A DNA stretch of 64,000 nt from Anaerocolumna sp. MB42-C2 (GCF_030913705.1 NZ_CP133190.1:1054001-1118000); one strand, 5' to 3'; positions 1-8,823 are shown, numbered from the stretch's first letter. The notes: a model not told the origin generated them from the sequence alone. Numbers and translations: made by a program.

Positions 1-130
1 ATCCTAATTCATTTATAGAATTCATACTTATTACAGCACCTGCACCATCCTTCTCATTAAAGATATTAAATTCTCCGCCAAACTCTCTTAAAATATATCC
101 TTCCTTGATCCTGACCTTTTGTATTATCAT
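1..130 (-). CDS. PqqD-like peptide-binding protein, N-terminal part (cut by window edge)
   Basis: This is the first 43 codons of a leftward gene that runs off the left edge. The ATG at 130 follows a GAGAGG ribosome site and sits 17 bases after the chaperonin stop. The visible start contains VRIKEGYILREFGGEF, followed by a stretch ending in ISMNSINELG. This matches the opening of PqqD-family proteins (RiPP recognition elements that hold a precursor peptide for a radical SAM enzyme), where an LREVAGE-like strand precedes the N-E-G helix start. In this family the partner enzyme and peptide are usually encoded nearby, so they may lie just left of the window. The link to nitrogen fixation is inferred only from co-directional spacing. 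The call rests on a short fragment. Confidence 0.6.
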   Translation of the reverse strand, partial: MIIQKVRIKEGYILREFGGEFNIFNEKDGAGAVISMNSINELG

Positions 131-147
131 AATATTTCCTCTCAAAA

Positions 148-1776
148 TCACCTCATAATAGGAACTCCCTGTTTCATTAATTCAATATCTTCCTGATCCG
201 GTTGTACACTCACCATAAGAACATCGGCATACAGCCATTCATACACAACGCTTACCGCCTGATGAAGTGCGGTTGTTACGACAGCGGCAGCATCAAAAAT
301 GCCTGCTGCTTTCATATCGGTAAATTCATGTTTTACTAGGTTATAACCTATTTTACCTGCCGAATCTTCCATAATCTTTAAAGATTCTTTTTCGCCCAGT
401 CCATCCTTACGGACAATGATTCCGGCCGGAGCTCTTAAAGCATCCAATATTAATAATTTACCAAGAATTTCATCTTTTAAGTCATTCTTATCATAAAAAC
501 TGTCCACCAGGATATTGGCAATCGCAGCTAATGCACTTCCTCCTCCGGACAGCACTCCTCCTTTCGCAACTGCTCTGACAAAGGCAAGTGCCGACTGAAT
601 TTTATGCGTCTCCTCATGCATCTGCAAAAGAGTATGTCCTCCTACCCGTATGAATGCAATTTTACCCTCAAGATTGCCGATTCTCTCATAATACTGATTC
701 TTATCCAAAAACTCTGTTTCATTTGATTGAATGTATTCTTTTATTATTTCAACCCGTTTCTTGACAGCTTCCTTTGTGCCCCTGCTATTCAGAAACAAAG
801 TTTTATTCTTTTCAATTCTGACTTCCCCGGCTCTTCCCAGCTCAGATAATTTCACATTTTCTAACGTGACTGCGTTTTCACTGCATACACAGCCACCGGT
901 AACCACCGCCAGGTCATTCAGTAAATCCGCTTTTCTTCTGCCGATTCCGGGAGCTTTAATAGCCACAGCGTTAAAAACCTTTTTCTGAATATTACTAATC
1001 AAAAGTGTCAACGCTTCCCCCTGAATTTCTTCCGCTATGATGATCAGTCCGGCATTCGTCTCAACAATCTGCTCCAATACCGGAAGAAGTTGTGCAAACT
1101 GATTAATTATCCCGTCGGTAATTAATATATATGGCTGCTGCATTATTTTTACATTACTTTTTAAATTGGGACATATGCTCTCTGTCAGATAACCTCCAGG
1201 AATTTCAAATCCCTCCATAAATTCAAGTTCCGTCTTAAGTCCATGGCCTTCTTTTACAATAACGGTACCGTCTTTACCAACTTTCTCATATGCATCATAA
1301 ACCAGTTTTGTAAGTTTTTCATCCGCTAACTCATATTGAAGTAATTCAAGAAGTTTTTCTTTGGTAAAAGGTTGTGCCAGCTCTTTTATCTTTTTTAGAA
1401 CTGCTGGCAGCGCTTTTTTTAATCCCCGGCCCAGAATGACCGGATTTGCTCCGGCAGCCATTAACCGCTTTCCCTGATTGATCATCTCATTGATAAATAA
1501 CAAGGTCATAACCGATCCGTCCCCTGCCAGCCTTTCTGTGTTGAATGCAGCTTCTTTCGCCAGCTGTATGCCTTCATCTACAAATAAATCTTTTGCTTTC
1601 AGGTTACGCAGAATGGAATAGGTCTGGGAACTTAATAACAGATTTCCATTTTCATCATCCAAAACTGCGTTACAACCTGTTGGACCAAACGTTGAGGACA
1701 GTAATTTATATACCTCCTGAATTCCTTCGGCTAGGGCTGCTCTGGCATCTTCTGAATATTTAAAATTTTTAATCAT
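148..1776 (-). CDS. Divergent GroEL-type chaperonin paralogue
   Basis: 542 residues align end to end with GroEL/Hsp60, a double-ring folding machine of the cytoplasm. Conserved blocks are TFGPTGCNAVLD (about 30-40), the phosphate-loop GDGS (85-88), the apical LLPVLEQI and IIIAEEIQGEAL (230-255), and KAPGIGRRKADLLNDLA (274-290). It departs from true GroEL at key places. The ITKDG motif with catalytic Asp52 reads SSQTY here, the hydrolytic Asp398 is Ser395 (QSALAFVR), the apical Tyr203/Phe204 positions are Ser/Ile, and the Gly-Gly-Met tail is absent. No groES is adjacent. A good AGGAGG site supports the start. It probably assists or holds a nif-cluster client rather than serving as the housekeeping chaperonin, which is inference. 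Confidence 0.85.
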   Translation of the reverse strand: MIKNFKYSEDARAALAEGIQEVYKLLSSTFGPTGCNAVLDDENGNLLLSSQTYSILRNLKAKDLFVDEGIQLAKEAAFNTERLAGDGSVMTLLFINEMINQGKRLMAAGANPVILGRGLKKALPAVLKKIKELAQPFTKEKLLELLQYELADEKLTKLVYDAYEKVGKDGTVIVKEGHGLKTELEFMEGFEIPGGYLTESICPNLKSNVKIMQQPYILITDGIINQFAQLLPVLEQIVETNAGLIIIAEEIQGEALTLLISNIQKKVFNAVAIKAPGIGRRKADLLNDLAVVTGGCVCSENAVTLENVKLSELGRAGEVRIEKNKTLFLNSRGTKEAVKKRVEIIKEYIQSNETEFLDKNQYYERIGNLEGKIAFIRVGGHTLLQMHEETHKIQSALAFVRAVAKGGVLSGGGSALAAIANILVDSFYDKNDLKDEILGKLLILDALRAPAGIIVRKDGLGEKESLKIMEDSAGKIGYNLVKHEFTDMKAAGIFDAAAVVTTALHQAVSVVYEWLYADVLMVSVQPDQEDIELMKQGVPIMR

Positions 1777-1842
1777 AGATTCCTCCGTTCCTGCGTAATT
1801 ATTTTACGAATACGCCTCCGATTTATATTTTAGTCATTATAA

Positions 1843-2286
1843 TTATAATGCAAACATAGTCTGGTCTCCCACCAGTTCAAAACTGTATAAAGAATCTGTC
1901 AGCTCCCGCTGCGCAAATATTAATAATTCATGGTGTTTCTCTTTCTCTTCCTGATACCCTATCGTTACAAGAACGCTGAAGGTAGAATCGTCTTTACCGT
2001 TTTTGTATAACTCACATTTTACTTTTGTTTTCTCTCCAATCTGATACTTGGGATTTAATCCTATGTAGGCTACTTCACAAAATGACATGACACAGTTACC
2101 CAAGGTTATACCCTCTTCACAGATTGCCTGGAACGTTGAACAATAACCTTCCGGAGTATATTCAAATACTTCCTTTCCCTCGTCATTCAGCTGTTCATAG
2201 AATTTTTTACTCAGAAACATCTTGCAGGTAAGCATTTCCTGCTCTTTTTCCTGTCCCGGCCGTATTTCCTTATTCTCCATACGCAA
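1843..2286 (-). CDS. Unknown 147-residue cytoplasmic protein in nif cluster tail
   Basis: I do not recognise this family. The 147-residue product has no signal peptide or membrane segment. It opens with a charged stretch (RPGQEKEQE) and continues as an alternating strand-like sequence containing three cysteines near the middle (YCSTFQAIC, GNCVMSFCEV). It lies 27 bases downstream of the FYESG-repeat gene and 66 bases upstream of the chaperonin paralogue, all on the same strand, so it is probably co-transcribed with them. The first ATG has a GGAAGG site seven bases upstream; a second ATG two codons on is possible. Confidence 0.6.
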   Translation of the reverse strand: MRMENKEIRPGQEKEQEMLTCKMFLSKKFYEQLNDEGKEVFEYTPEGYCSTFQAICEEGITLGNCVMSFCEVAYIGLNPKYQIGEKTKVKCELYKNGKDDSTFSVLVTIGYQEEKEKHHELLIFAQRELTDSLYSFELVGDQTMFAL

Positions 2287-2313
2287 TCCTTCCTTTCCGA
2301 TATTTAATCTATT

Positions 2314-3285
2314 TCAGATCCCGGTACTGCATTTGCTGCAATTGCTGCAATCTCCACATTTCTGGTACAGGTTTTCTATTACCTGCTCTGTCCCCATCTT
2401 AAACTGCAGAAGTGAATATTCATGTATATACCCACTGCTGTCAGTGATCCGTACGGATTGGTTCAGAAATTCAATATTGATCGGATAAACCTCCATAGCA
2501 TCAATATCTGTCTGACTTATTTTCTGTTCCGGTGCAATACGGATTTCTTCCTTTTCAGAAGTGAGTACCACTGCTGTAATCGTTGTCTTCAAAGCTTTTA
2601 AAGTACCATTCTCATAAAAACTCAAAGAATTCTTTTCTCCATGAATACCTAGGGGATGATTATCATAAGCAAAAAAGCTGCAGGCATCATATGTTAAATG
2701 TACCGGATTCTCCGGCTCAATGGATTCGACAGCACCACTTTCATAAAAAGAAATTCCGAAACGCACCTTAATTTTGCTGTAAGGCGTCTTTATATCAACA
2801 TTTTCTCCCGGCCATAATGTCAGACTCTTTACTGCTCCTGATTCATAAAATACAATACAGCTGATTTTTGCCTCTATCTTCTGTTCCCCTATTTCAATTG
2901 AATAAGATGTCAGTAATTCAGCTTCTTCCCTTTCCGACCAGTAACCGTTTATCTGCCCATAAACCGGAAAGATACGCAAGTATCTGCCGGACTCATAGAA
3001 GGATACAAATTCTGCTTTCATCTTTCCCACAGGACAATCTATCTCCTGCCGTTCGTTTAGATACAGGGATTTTAACTTACCGCTCTTATAAAAAGAAACA
3101 GCATCCCGGTAACGGGTCCTGACATCTCCGCTCTCATATTTAGGAATATAAATTTCCCCATGATGTGATATTTTATTCCGGCTTTTAAACATACAGGAAC
3201 GAAGTATCCCGTCTTTATCAATCCGTTCACCGACAACTCCGGTCAATAAGCCTATTTCGGTGTAAAATTCTTTATCTTTTAACAT
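2314..3285 (-). CDS. FYESG-repeat (MORN-like) protein with CxxCxxCxxC tail
   Basis: The 323-residue protein is built from at least five repeats around F-Y-E/K-S/N-G followed by a short beta strand (VSFYKSGKLKSL, VSFYESGRYLRI, IVFYESGAVKSL, ISFYESGAVESI, LSFYENGTLKAL). Such units resemble the YwqK/MORN-like repeats that form extended beta sheets and often mediate protein contacts. The last 16 residues, CGDCSNCSKCSTGI in part, hold four cysteines spaced CxxCxxCxxC, a typical metal or Fe-S ligand spacing. The start is set at the ATG with GAGGTG seven bases upstream; an ATG two codons earlier is too close to that site. Its position between the AnfO-like gene and the chaperonin paralogue suggests a nitrogenase-related scaffold or iron-handling role, but this is inferred from place only. 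Confidence 0.7.
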   Translation of the reverse strand: MLKDKEFYTEIGLLTGVVGERIDKDGILRSCMFKSRNKISHHGEIYIPKYESGDVRTRYRDAVSFYKSGKLKSLYLNERQEIDCPVGKMKAEFVSFYESGRYLRIFPVYGQINGYWSEREEAELLTSYSIEIGEQKIEAKISCIVFYESGAVKSLTLWPGENVDIKTPYSKIKVRFGISFYESGAVESIEPENPVHLTYDACSFFAYDNHPLGIHGEKNSLSFYENGTLKALKTTITAVVLTSEKEEIRIAPEQKISQTDIDAMEVYPINIEFLNQSVRITDSSGYIHEYSLLQFKMGTEQVIENLYQKCGDCSNCSKCSTGI

Positions 3286-3296
3286 ACACATTCACC

Positions 3297-3932
3297 TCAC
3301 TGCTTTTTACAGCTTTTATGAGTAAGCAATATATGAGATACTCCATTTTCACGTTTTGATTCCATGTTCAGCCCATGACTTTTAACAAACTCATCCAGCC
3401 ATGGCATGACATGCTCACACCGAATCAGAAGGGAAAAAAATAAGTCATTGGTTAAAAAAGGAATCAACATTTTTTTACTTGACAATTCCGGATGGCATTT
3501 TATAGCTTTTGTAAAATCAAAGAAATAATTCCCCTCATCATCTGTCGGAATAGGTGCTGGTGGTACCATCTCAATTTCTTCCGGTCTTTTATCTTTTATC
3601 ATTAAAAAATCAGCATAAATCTCATCCAAAAGCTGATTGCTGATATTATCTGCTTCAAAAACTTCCAAGCCGGCCCTGCAAAGTGTATGATAGGGGATTC
3701 CGATAATCTCTTTTCCTACAATGTTATTGCAATTCCTATCCAAAATATCTTTTGCAACTTTTTCGGCTTTCTCTCTTACTGCAGCCGCAGTAACCATATT
3801 TGGCTCCGGAAGAATCGGAAAACGGTCTACAATACTCCACTCTTTCTGCTTTTCATAAATAAAAACTTCCCTGATGGCATAATATCCGGCCAGTTTTTTG
3901 TCAGAACCGACTGCCAATGCAATTCGCTCCAT
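3297..3932 (-). CDS. AnfO-like nitrogenase accessory protein
   Basis: 211 residues with an N-terminal half (IALAVGSDKKLAGYY, then VREKAEKVAKDILDRNCNNIVGKEIIGIPYHTL) that I recognise as like the AnfO family. AnfO was first named beside Fe-only nitrogenase and is also seen near molybdenum nif genes in anaerobes. The GIPYHTLCRAGLEVFEA block fits the conserved centre of that family. The C-terminal half is variable. AnfO has been linked to heme or cofactor handling for nitrogenase, but its reaction is not settled. It starts with a clear GGAGGTGGAGGG site only 11 bases after nifV-alpha, so the two are likely translated together. No anfHDGK genes are visible here. Confidence 0.6.
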   Translation of the reverse strand: MERIALAVGSDKKLAGYYAIREVFIYEKQKEWSIVDRFPILPEPNMVTAAAVREKAEKVAKDILDRNCNNIVGKEIIGIPYHTLCRAGLEVFEADNISNQLLDEIYADFLMIKDKRPEEIEMVPPAPIPTDDEGNYFFDFTKAIKCHPELSSKKMLIPFLTNDLFFSLLIRCEHVMPWLDEFVKSHGLNMESKRENGVSHILLTHKSCKKQ

Positions 3933-3943
3933 CCCTCCACCTC

Positions 3944-4747
3944 CTATAAGCTATATTTTAATATGTCAATTAATGTCTCTTCAACCAGCTTCACCTTATG
4001 TTTATCTACCCCTAAATCAAACAGTCGTTCCGCGGAGTGAATCAGATCATACATATTACAATTTCCGGCTCTTTCTCCGATTCCAAGTAATGTACAGTCA
4101 AGCAGTTTGGCTCCGGCACCTGCCATCGCTATTGTATTTGCAACTGCCATTCCCAGATCATTATGTTCATGTGTTTCAATTGTAACAGGTATTTCCGATA
4201 TCAGTTCCTTTACCATCGCTATACTGTTTGAAGGTACAAATACACCTACCGTATCTGCCAGCCGTATTGTAGATGCACCCATTTCACTCACATAACGAGC
4301 CATTCTTTTAATGAATCCGATATCAGCCCTGGAAGAATCTTCAAAACCGACTGTAGCAGAGATTCCTGCCTTACTGATAATCTCAAGACATTTTGATGTC
4401 TGATTGATAATCCAGTCCTTATTTTTATTTAATTTTCCATAGATCTGAATGTATGAAACCGGCATTCCTATATGAATCCGGTCAGGGCATAAGCTCACGG
4501 CAAACCTGACATCTTCTTCTACCAGCCTGCACCATACTGATATCTCTGAATTTTTCTTATGGCTTATTATTTTATCAATAATATAAGCTTCCTGCTCTTT
4601 GGCAAATACGCCGATTTCTATCTCATGAATACCTATCTCATCCAGAAGCAGGGCCAGTTTTATCTTGTCTTCAGGCTGAAAAGCAATTCCAGGACATTGT
4701 TCTCCATCCCGTAATGTAGTATCAACAATCCATCGTTTTGGTTTCAT
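3944..4747 (-). CDS. nifV: Homocitrate synthase, alpha (catalytic) subunit
   Basis: This 267-residue protein is the catalytic TIM barrel of homocitrate synthase, which condenses acetyl-CoA with 2-oxoglutarate to make the homocitrate of FeMo-cofactor. The signature DTTLRDGEQCPGIAF is at 9-23, the substrate-binding region includes GFEDSSRADIGF, and the metal-binding ETHEHNDLGMAVAN is near 190-203. The usual C-terminal regulatory part is absent and is encoded separately by the gene upstream, as in Clostridium pasteurianum nifV-omega and nifV-alpha. The two products are expected to form one heteromeric enzyme. A weak ribosome site (CAGGG) precedes the ATG and 62 bases separate it from nifV-omega. 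Confidence 0.92.
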   Translation of the reverse strand: MKPKRWIVDTTLRDGEQCPGIAFQPEDKIKLALLLDEIGIHEIEIGVFAKEQEAYIIDKIISHKKNSEISVWCRLVEEDVRFAVSLCPDRIHIGMPVSYIQIYGKLNKNKDWIINQTSKCLEIISKAGISATVGFEDSSRADIGFIKRMARYVSEMGASTIRLADTVGVFVPSNSIAMVKELISEIPVTIETHEHNDLGMAVANTIAMAGAGAKLLDCTLLGIGERAGNCNMYDLIHSAERLFDLGVDKHKVKLVEETLIDILKYSL

Positions 4748-4809
4748 TATAACAACCCTGCCTTTCTCACACTTGTAAAACTTCGAGCCTCTGACATTTT
4801 TTTAACTCT

Positions 4810-5796
4810 TCATGATACAATTGCACCCGCTCCTACCAGCCTGTTAACAAGTTCCGTAAATTCCTCATCTGACACACTTCTTCTGTTTCTCATGCTGATT
4901 TCCTTGATCTGAGCCAGAACATATCCAGCCTGCTCTTCCGTCAATTTTGGCAGCTTCAGCTCTAACCTTTTATATTCAACACTTGCTTTTCCGGAATGTT
5001 TTCCAAGTACAATCTGCCTTGTTCTTCCCAGTATCTGCGGGGAAACACATTCATAATTTGACGGTTTCTTTAAGACCCCGTCAACATGAATTCCTGATTC
5101 AATATCGAAAATAGAATCTCCTACGATAGGGCTTTTGCTCCCGACTTTACCAAGACAGAGTTCTTCATATAATTCCTTCATTTCAATTAACGCTGTGTAA
5201 TTCTGTTTCATACGGAATTGACCGGTCACTTTAAGTGCCAGCAGTACCTGTTCGGTTGCCGCCAGATTTCCCACTCCCAAAAATGAGGTAATTACATCCC
5301 CACCGCAGTCCATGATATATTCAACCGCAATTGCAGTGGCACAATTAAGATTGTTTTCGGGACGTATGATAATCCGGTCTGTATTGACATATTTCCTGAT
5401 CTGCCGGAATTTAGTCTTATAGTCAAAACAGATAAAATCATCCAGACCGGTCAACATAACACCACTGGATAAATTAAAAGTTTTTAACTGCATGATTTCC
5501 CGGACATCGTTTAACTGATAACTGCAAATCACCTTGTTTTCACCGGTGTGATGTCTCTTAAAGAAATTACTGATGCCCCAGAAGCCAGAGGGTGATTCCA
5601 ATGATTCCAGTTCCAAATATAACTTTACATCTGTCGGAATTTCACCCTCTAACAACCGATATACATACTTGGAAATCAAAATATCATTAATCCCGGCTTT
5701 CTTAAGTAAACTTATAAACTGTAATACATTTACTTTAGTAAATTCCGTATTTTCTTCGGTAATATAGTTAAGAGTTGAATCAATGATATGAAACAT
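4810..5796 (-). CDS. nifV: Homocitrate synthase, omega subunit (degenerate barrel plus C-terminal domain)
   Basis: 328 residues. The C-terminal third carries the NifV/LeuA-type motifs ESGIHVDGVLKKPSNYE and GRTRQIVLGKHSGKASVEY that complete the homocitrate synthase active site. The N-terminal two thirds look like a decayed TIM barrel: it opens IIDSTLNYI where the catalytic DTTLRDGEQ would be, so Arg and Asp-Gly-Glu are missing. This matches nifV-omega of C. pasteurianum, which also precedes nifV-alpha. It should supply the accessory domain in trans to the alpha subunit. GGGGGTGA upstream gives a strong start. Confidence 0.9.
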   Translation of the reverse strand: MFHIIDSTLNYITEENTEFTKVNVLQFISLLKKAGINDILISKYVYRLLEGEIPTDVKLYLELESLESPSGFWGISNFFKRHHTGENKVICSYQLNDVREIMQLKTFNLSSGVMLTGLDDFICFDYKTKFRQIRKYVNTDRIIIRPENNLNCATAIAVEYIMDCGGDVITSFLGVGNLAATEQVLLALKVTGQFRMKQNYTALIEMKELYEELCLGKVGSKSPIVGDSIFDIESGIHVDGVLKKPSNYECVSPQILGRTRQIVLGKHSGKASVEYKRLELKLPKLTEEQAGYVLAQIKEISMRNRRSVSDEEFTELVNRLVGAGAIVS

Positions 5797-5827
5797 AAAA
5801 TCACCCCCGTTTTTTGTTTCATCGTTA

Positions 5828-6136
5828 TCAGATCATTAAATCTTTTACCGGTGCTCCGCCTTCGAAATGCTCATCGAATATTCTTTCTACATCCTCCTCC
5901 GACACATTGCCATACCAGACACCTTCCGGGTAAACTACAACAATCGGCCCTTTCTCACAAATACCAAAGCATCCGGTATTATTCACTACTACCTCTCCTG
6001 ACAGATCCCGGTCCGTGATCTCTTCCATAAACTTTTGTAAAAGAGGAACGGAACCCTTATTATAACAGAACCCCCTTTGCTGACCTGTAATTGTGCAGCT
6101 TGTGCAGATAAAAACATGATATTTTGGCTGAACCAT
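5828..6136 (-). CDS. Thioredoxin-like 2Fe-2S ferredoxin
   Basis: 102 residues very close to the C. pasteurianum 2Fe-2S ferredoxin over its whole length: it opens MVQPKYHVFICTSCTITGQQ and contains VVVNNTGCFGICEKGP and VVYPEGVWYGNV. The cluster ligands of this family are cysteines in CTSC, GFC and TGCFGIC, all present. In C. pasteurianum this protein binds the nitrogenase MoFe protein and is thought to act in electron transfer or cofactor processes around nitrogenase. It sits between nifN-B and nifV-omega with short gaps, so it belongs to the nif operon. AAGGAG lies upstream of the ATG. Confidence 0.93.
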   Translation of the reverse strand: MVQPKYHVFICTSCTITGQQRGFCYNKGSVPLLQKFMEEITDRDLSGEVVVNNTGCFGICEKGPIVVVYPEGVWYGNVSEEDVERIFDEHFEGGAPVKDLMI

Positions 6137-6159
6137 ATAAATTCTCCTTTCTTGTTGAT

Positions 6160-8823
6160 TTAATAATTTTCCGCAGCTTTTACCACTGCGTCCGTTACCC
6201 TGTCGTAAGTTGTAATAACTTTGATACCATGTTCCCTTAATTTATTTTTAGGATTTTCTCCTATCCTCATGGATAGGACTCCATGGCAATCTTTTACAGA
6301 AGTGATCATACGTTCTATTTTATCTGATTCCTCCTGACATTCACTGTTTCCGCCGCAGTATTTATCAACACTTCTGATTTCCAGTAAATTAGCTTCTCCG
6401 TCCTTGTACTCATAGATATAAAATTCTTTGGCATGACCGAAATGCAAATCGACCAGGCTGCCGTTTTTCGACGCTACTGCAAAGCGGTAGTTTTTATTTG
6501 CTTTACTTAAGGATTCGTTATCCTGAAATCCATATATATCGATTGATTTATCCTCATCCAGGGTACCCACCGCGTCTGCTCTGCACTGCTTGCAATGATA
6601 CATTTGTTTTAATATGCCGCTGCATTGCTGTCTTATTTGTTCCAGTTCTTTTTCATTTAACTTGGGCAGCTTTTCAAATACACTTCCCTCCACACTGATA
6701 TGGGGCATAATATTGGTAATGAAACCACCGATGTCCTTTACCGTCTGCACAATTTCAGGAATATGAGTATCATTAATTCCTTTTAATGTTACAATATTAA
6801 CCTTACAAACAACACCATGTGCAATCAGGATTCTCAGACCATTCAGCTGGTTGGACACCATAATTCCGCCTGCAGCATCTCCCTCATATCTTTTTCCCAT
6901 ATAATAGATGTACTTGTATATCTGTCCGGCAATATGGGGATCCACCGCATTTATGGTAACGGTTATGTGGGATACTCTCAGTTTAACCAGCTCTTCTGCA
7001 TATGCGGGAAGCATTAACCCATTGGTGGAAAGGCAAAAAGTTACTTTTTCATCATATTTCCGTATTAGTTCCAGGGTATGTTTTGTCTCTTCCCAGTTGG
7101 CAAGTGCATCCCCCGGTCCTGCAATACCAACAACGGTAAGATTTTGCATCTTTTCTTTTACTTTTTTGTAACGCAGGAAAGCTTCTTCCGGAGTCAGCAC
7201 ACTAGTTGTTACTCCGGGTCTACTTTCATTGGGGCAGTCAAATTTTCTGACACAATAATTACATTGAACATTACATCTGGGTGCGACGGGAAGATGAATC
7301 CTGGCATACTTATGGGCAGCGCAGTTATAACATGGATGACTTTCTGTTTTCTTATGCAGTTCTTCTCTTCGCCGGTCCAAAATAAACTCTGCGGCGATTT
7401 TACCTTTATCCGGAGCCTGAACCGTATTAGTATCAATTTCGGTTCCTTTATAATATTTATTGTACACTTCCTCCCGAAATCCGGTTTCTTTCCGGCTTAG
7501 AATCGCATTGGTTATCTCATCTAAAAGAGTCAGTGTGCCCTCATATCCCAAAAGCCTTAACCTCTGGCCTCCCACGCGGTCATGAATGGGAAATCCCCGT
7601 CTGATGAGCGGGATTCCAAGACTATGCTCTATCCTCCTGCCGTCTGAGTTACCAATTAAAATATTGGCCTTGTGGCTCACTGCCATAGATTCGATTTCCT
7701 TAAAGTCTGTATCATCTTTTATTTCATAATCCGATATCAGATAGTTTTCCGCGACTTTTTGTATTTCTCTTTCCACATAACGGGCAAGATTCGGACAGGT
7801 GGAGCCCGTTGCTACCGAGATGGGAACGATACCATTTTCCCGACAGAGACGTACGATAGATATGATTTGATCCGGTTCTCCAAAAACAACCGCTCTTCCT
7901 TCTGAATTATATTTATGGCTGTCTATCATACTGTCCAGATAACGACTCCTTTGTTTCTTTATCTCTTCCGGAATTTCCCTGCCGGATAATCGGGCCAGTT
8001 CCTCATAAAAGAAATCCGTATCCCTAAGGCCTGTGGGCAGATTTAATCTTTTATAGGGAACCCCATATTCTTGTTCCAGATATTTTCCGGGAGATTCCGT
8101 AAGCTCCATATTACACAATTCCAATGTAACTGCCGCACCGGCCATTTTCCTTATTTCTTCTATAGGGGTACCGCCCTCGGGGAGTTTGTTATAGTTTTCC
8201 TTAAAACCTCCATCCAGATTATCCGATAAATCCGGTAAAAGAATAATATCCAATCCAAAAAGTGAGAAAACCTCTTTTAAAAATCTGGTATCCGCTGCAC
8301 TGATATACGAAGTAATAACATTTATTTTTTTATTCGGTTTACTCTCCATTGATAAACGGGAAACAATATGGTACAGTGCCTTAAAATAACCCTCAAACTG
8401 GGTCCCGCCATATCCTGCCGAGTTAACCGGGATGATTACCACATCTTTATACTCAGGATTTTCATCATAAAAATTATTGATGATTCTCGGTACATCCTCA
8501 CCAATAGTCTCCGCCAGACACGTGGTGGGCACTCCTACAACACTTGGCCTATAAATATCAATTAGATTTTTCAAACCCTTTTTCAAATTGACCTCTCCGC
8601 CATAAATAGTACCATTCTCAGTGAGGGAAGAAGATGCTATATCTACCGGTTCATTATAATGCGTAGCCATATGACGCCTTATATATGTGCTGCAGCCCTG
8701 GGAACCATGCAAAATTGACATACACCCATGAATTCCATACAGTGCGGTTACTGCCCCCAGTGGCATACACATTTTACATGGATTAGTATTAAGATTCACT
8801 AATGGTCTTATTGTTGTTTTCAT
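6160..8823 (-). CDS. nifN-B: NifN-NifB fusion: FeMo-cofactor scaffold and radical SAM assembly protein
   Basis: 887 residues combining three parts. Residues 1 to about 445 are NifN, the scaffold partner of NifE (NPCKMCMPLGA, HGSQGCSTY, TTCLAETIGED). From about 495 to 770 is NifB, the radical SAM enzyme that makes NifB-co, with CxxxCxxC at 517, 521 and 524 and two further cysteines just upstream (CYNC). From about 785 to the end is a NifX-like cofactor-binding domain (HFGHAKEFYIYE, GENPKNKLREHGI). The same fusion occurs in C. pasteurianum. The ATG at 8823 is chosen because AGGTG lies six bases upstream; GTG and ATG codons just before are too close. The start overlaps the nifE end by 35 bases, which implies coupled translation. 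Confidence 0.93.
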   Translation of the reverse strand: MKTTIRPLVNLNTNPCKMCMPLGAVTALYGIHGCMSILHGSQGCSTYIRRHMATHYNEPVDIASSSLTENGTIYGGEVNLKKGLKNLIDIYRPSVVGVPTTCLAETIGEDVPRIINNFYDENPEYKDVVIIPVNSAGYGGTQFEGYFKALYHIVSRLSMESKPNKKINVITSYISAADTRFLKEVFSLFGLDIILLPDLSDNLDGGFKENYNKLPEGGTPIEEIRKMAGAAVTLELCNMELTESPGKYLEQEYGVPYKRLNLPTGLRDTDFFYEELARLSGREIPEEIKKQRSRYLDSMIDSHKYNSEGRAVVFGEPDQIISIVRLCRENGIVPISVATGSTCPNLARYVEREIQKVAENYLISDYEIKDDTDFKEIESMAVSHKANILIGNSDGRRIEHSLGIPLIRRGFPIHDRVGGQRLRLLGYEGTLTLLDEITNAILSRKETGFREEVYNKYYKGTEIDTNTVQAPDKGKIAAEFILDRRREELHKKTESHPCYNCAAHKYARIHLPVAPRCNVQCNYCVRKFDCPNESRPGVTTSVLTPEEAFLRYKKVKEKMQNLTVVGIAGPGDALANWEETKHTLELIRKYDEKVTFCLSTNGLMLPAYAEELVKLRVSHITVTINAVDPHIAGQIYKYIYYMGKRYEGDAAGGIMVSNQLNGLRILIAHGVVCKVNIVTLKGINDTHIPEIVQTVKDIGGFITNIMPHISVEGSVFEKLPKLNEKELEQIRQQCSGILKQMYHCKQCRADAVGTLDEDKSIDIYGFQDNESLSKANKNYRFAVASKNGSLVDLHFGHAKEFYIYEYKDGEANLLEIRSVDKYCGGNSECQEESDKIERMITSVKDCHGVLSMRIGENPKNKLREHGIKVITTYDRVTDAVVKAAENY

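Noticed and set aside
731-988. Plus-strand open frame of 85 codons inside the chaperonin gene
   Set aside because: It lies fully within a well-supported gene on the other strand, has no ribosome site and no family pattern.
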